From NCBI GenBank assembly GCA_027295435.1, contig JAPUKX010000248.1:1-6455 (forward strand): 6,455 nucleotides of DNA, written 5' to 3'. A program made the translations under genes and the position numbers. Within the stretch, counting starts at the first letter, position 1. Every line of letters begins with the position of its first letter. Under the pieces are notes generated by a model. It was not told where the DNA came from. It was given only the letters and a program-made list of their open reading frames with translations, and ran no database searches. This document shows, in pieces, positions 4,793 to 6,455 of this stretch. This DNA is from Planctomycetota bacterium. Lineage in GTDB: Bacteria > Planctomycetota > Phycisphaerae > Phycisphaerales > SM1A02.

Positions 4793-6277
4793 ATGAGCAC
4801 AACTCCCACCACGCAAGACACGCTGGGGCCTCCAATGACCGCTGGCCGCACGCCAGGCGGCAACCCGCAGCGTATCGCCCGGCTGTTCGAGAAGCTTCCC
4901 CCGCACGCGATCGAAGCCGAGATGTGCCTTCTGGGCTCGATACTGCTTGAGCCGCGCGAGCTGGGCGACATCACGCTGATCATCAGAGACGGCGAGGACT
5001 TCTACAAGCCGGCCAACGGAGCCATCTACGACGCCATGGTCGAGCTGTACGACGCCCACGCGTCCCTCGATGTCGTGCAGCTCAACCAGGTGCTGGTGGA
5101 TCGCGATGTCCTGGACGCTGTTGGTGGGCAGGATTACCTGGTGGAGCTGGCCAGTTGCGTGCCCAGCGCCGCCAACGCCGGCCACTACGCCCGGCTGGTC
5201 CGCGAAAAGGCCATGGTCCGCCGGCTCATTGAGCAGGCCGGTGAGATTCTTCACGAGGCCTTTCACAGCCGCGATGATGCGGCGACGATTCTCGATCAAG
5301 CCGAGCACCGCATCTTCTCGATCGCCGAGCGCTACGAACACAGCGAGGTGGAGACGTTGGGGCGCCTTGTCCAGGAAGTCGTGGCCAGGCTGCAAGCCAG
5401 CGACGGAAGACAAGTCAGCGGAGCGCTCAGCGGGTTCGCCGGGCTTGACGAGCTCACCGGTGGATTTCAGCAGGGCGACTTCATCATCATTGCAGGCCGG
5501 CCATCCATGGGAAAAACTGCCCTGGCGCTCAACGTTGCGGAGAACATGGCGATGCGCGGCGACGGCGTGGGTATCTTCAGCCTGGAGATGAGCAAGCACC
5601 ATCTTGTCGAGCGGTTGCTCGCGTCACGATCCGGTTTAGAGCTCCACCGGCTTCGGCGCATGATGCTGGGCAAGGAGCACTATAGCCGCCTGTTTGCCGC
5701 CTGCGGTGATCTGCAGGATGCCCCGATCTACGTGGACGACCTGGCCGCCTCGACGCTCCTGCAAATCCGGGCCCGGGCCCGGCGAATGGTCGCCAAGCAC
5801 GCCGTCAAGGCGATCTTCATCGATTACATTCAACTGATCACCGTCGGCGCCCGGGTCGAGTCGCGCCAGGTGGAGGTCAGCGCGATCAGCCGGGGCCTCA
5901 AAGCGCTGGCCCGTGAGCTGAATCTGCCCGTGATCTGCATGAGCCAGCTCAACCGCGCGCCGGAGCAGCGGGAAGGGCACAAGCCGCGTCTCAGTGATCT
6001 ACGCGAGTCGGGGTCGCTCGAACAGGACGCCGACGTCGTCGCGCTGCTGCATCGTGAGGACTACTACCACCTGGGCGAGAAGAACTACGAGCCCACCTGC
6101 ACCGCCGATCTGATTATCGCCAAGCAGCGCAACGGCCCAACGGGCGCCGTGAAGCTCTCATGGATCGAGCAGTCCACGCGGTTCAAGGACTATTCGCCCG
6201 CAGTTGGTGCGGGTGAGTATGCCGGTAGCATCGGGCCTGCAGCACCTGTGGAGGTCGGGGCCGAGTTGCCGATTTGA
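4793..6277 (+). CDS. dnaB: Replicative DNA helicase DnaB
   Basis: This is the hexameric 5'-3' helicase that unwinds DNA at the replication fork and contacts primase; 494 aa from ATG 4793 (E. coli 471). The N-terminal DnaB_N domain begins at LPPHAIEAEMCLLGSILLEP (35-54). A linker region (about 150-205) leads to the RecA-like motor: GLDELTGGFQQGD (217-229), Walker A GRPSMGKT (235-242), SLEMS (263-267), Walker B FIDYIQL (342-348), sensor SQLNR (384-388), DLRESGSLEQDADVV (402-416), and KQRNGPTG (444-451) with the conserved Lys and Arg-finger region. All catalytic motifs are intact. A short tail (about 470-494) is Gly/Ala-rich. The start is uncertain: ATG 4793 lacks a well-placed ribosome site, and ATG 4835 (480 aa) has GGGG 6 nt upstream. 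No intein interrupts the motifs. Confidence 0.97.
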   Translation: MSTTPTTQDTLGPPMTAGRTPGGNPQRIARLFEKLPPHAIEAEMCLLGSILLEPRELGDITLIIRDGEDFYKPANGAIYDAMVELYDAHASLDVVQLNQVLVDRDVLDAVGGQDYLVELASCVPSAANAGHYARLVREKAMVRRLIEQAGEILHEAFHSRDDAATILDQAEHRIFSIAERYEHSEVETLGRLVQEVVARLQASDGRQVSGALSGFAGLDELTGGFQQGDFIIIAGRPSMGKTALALNVAENMAMRGDGVGIFSLEMSKHHLVERLLASRSGLELHRLRRMMLGKEHYSRLFAACGDLQDAPIYVDDLAASTLLQIRARARRMVAKHAVKAIFIDYIQLITVGARVESRQVEVSAISRGLKALARELNLPVICMSQLNRAPEQREGHKPRLSDLRESGSLEQDADVVALLHREDYYHLGEKNYEPTCTADLIIAKQRNGPTGAVKLSWIEQSTRFKDYSPAVGAGEYAGSIGPAAPVEVGAELPI

Positions 6278-6295
6278 GCCGGCCTGCGCTGCCGT
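6278..6295. other. 18-bp gap between convergent dnaB and exchanger genes
   Basis: The stop codons of the two convergent genes are only 18 bp apart. A small hairpin, GCCGT (6291-6295) and ACGGC (6301-6305) with a 5-nt loop, overlaps the exchanger stop codon. It is short and lacks a good T-run, so I do not call it a terminator. Confidence 0.35.
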
Positions 6296-6455
6296 CTACC
6301 ACGGCTTCTCGCGGGCGACGATCCATGCCATGTATCCCAGGTACAGGGCCAGCAGCACTGCACCTTCGGTGCGGGTGATCTTGTTGCGGTGGGTGATCGC
6401 CATCGGCAACAGCAGCAGCGCAATGAAGAGCATCATGGAGAGGTCCTGCCAGCCG
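6296..6455 (-). CDS. C-terminal end of a membrane protein, probably CaCA sodium/calcium exchanger
   Basis: Only the last 52 codons are inside the window; the gene starts beyond the right edge. The fragment has two hydrophobic helices, about residues 5-20 (LSMMLFIALLLLPMAI) and 32-46 (AVLLALYLGYMAWIV), joined by a short basic loop, and ends REKPW. The loop-helix pattern ITRTEGAVLLALYLGY matches the 'I(S/T)R.EG..LL..Y..Y' signature I associate with the last helix of CaCA family (YrbG-like) Na+/Ca2+ antiporters. Such proteins exchange Ca2+ for Na+ across the inner membrane. The catalytic alpha repeats lie outside the window, so the assignment rests on this C-terminal pattern. It is convergent with dnaB. 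Confidence 0.65.
   Translation of the reverse strand, partial: GWQDLSMMLFIALLLLPMAITHRNKITRTEGAVLLALYLGYMAWIVAREKPW

Noticed and set aside
4787..5602. Minus-strand open frame of 271 codons opposite dnaB
   Set aside because: It is a shadow of the dnaB coding frame; dnaB motifs are intact on the plus strand and the antisense product resembles nothing known.

Overview
The window is about 6.5 kb of GC-rich bacterial chromosome with mostly housekeeping content. I suspect a planctomycete-type organism. The hints are the short secreted and lipoprotein genes, a probable DUF1579-type gene start, an HU-like protein with a basic C-terminal tail, and patchy use of Shine-Dalgarno sites. No rRNA or other taxonomic marker is present, so this is a soft inference.

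Layout, left to right. Positions 1-182 (minus) hold the first 60 codons of an exported protein that runs off the left edge. Positions 350-3247 (minus) hold a two-gene potassium-uptake operon. trkA, the cytosolic NAD-binding RCK regulator, is transcribed first, and trkH, the membrane channel subunit, follows 6 bp later. Positions 3248-3688 form a 441-bp gap that is not empty. It contains a short decayed-looking reading frame (minus) resembling the C-terminal end of a BNR/Asp-box (sialidase-like beta-propeller) protein, a perfect 16-bp palindrome, and weak promoter signals. Positions 3689-4057 (plus) encode a small unrecognised predicted lipoprotein.

The right half reads on the plus strand. A consensus-like sigma-70 promoter (TTGACA, 17 bp, CATACT) lies about 130 bp ahead of an HU/IHF-family DNA-binding protein gene at 4322-4699. 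Its long leader carries an 8-bp inverted repeat. The replicative helicase gene dnaB follows at 4793-6277. The last 160 bp (minus) encode the C-terminal end of a membrane protein, probably a CaCA-type sodium/calcium exchanger, convergent with dnaB.

Functionally, TrkA and TrkH should work together in K+ uptake. The HU-like protein and DnaB are both chromosome-maintenance proteins and may be co-transcribed. I see no CRISPR array, tRNA, rRNA, insertion sequence, phage module or defence system, and no convincing undescribed multi-gene system. The points most worth a second look are the BNR-like gene remnant, the palindrome beside it, the structured hup leader, and divergent residues in TrkA and the HU-like protein.
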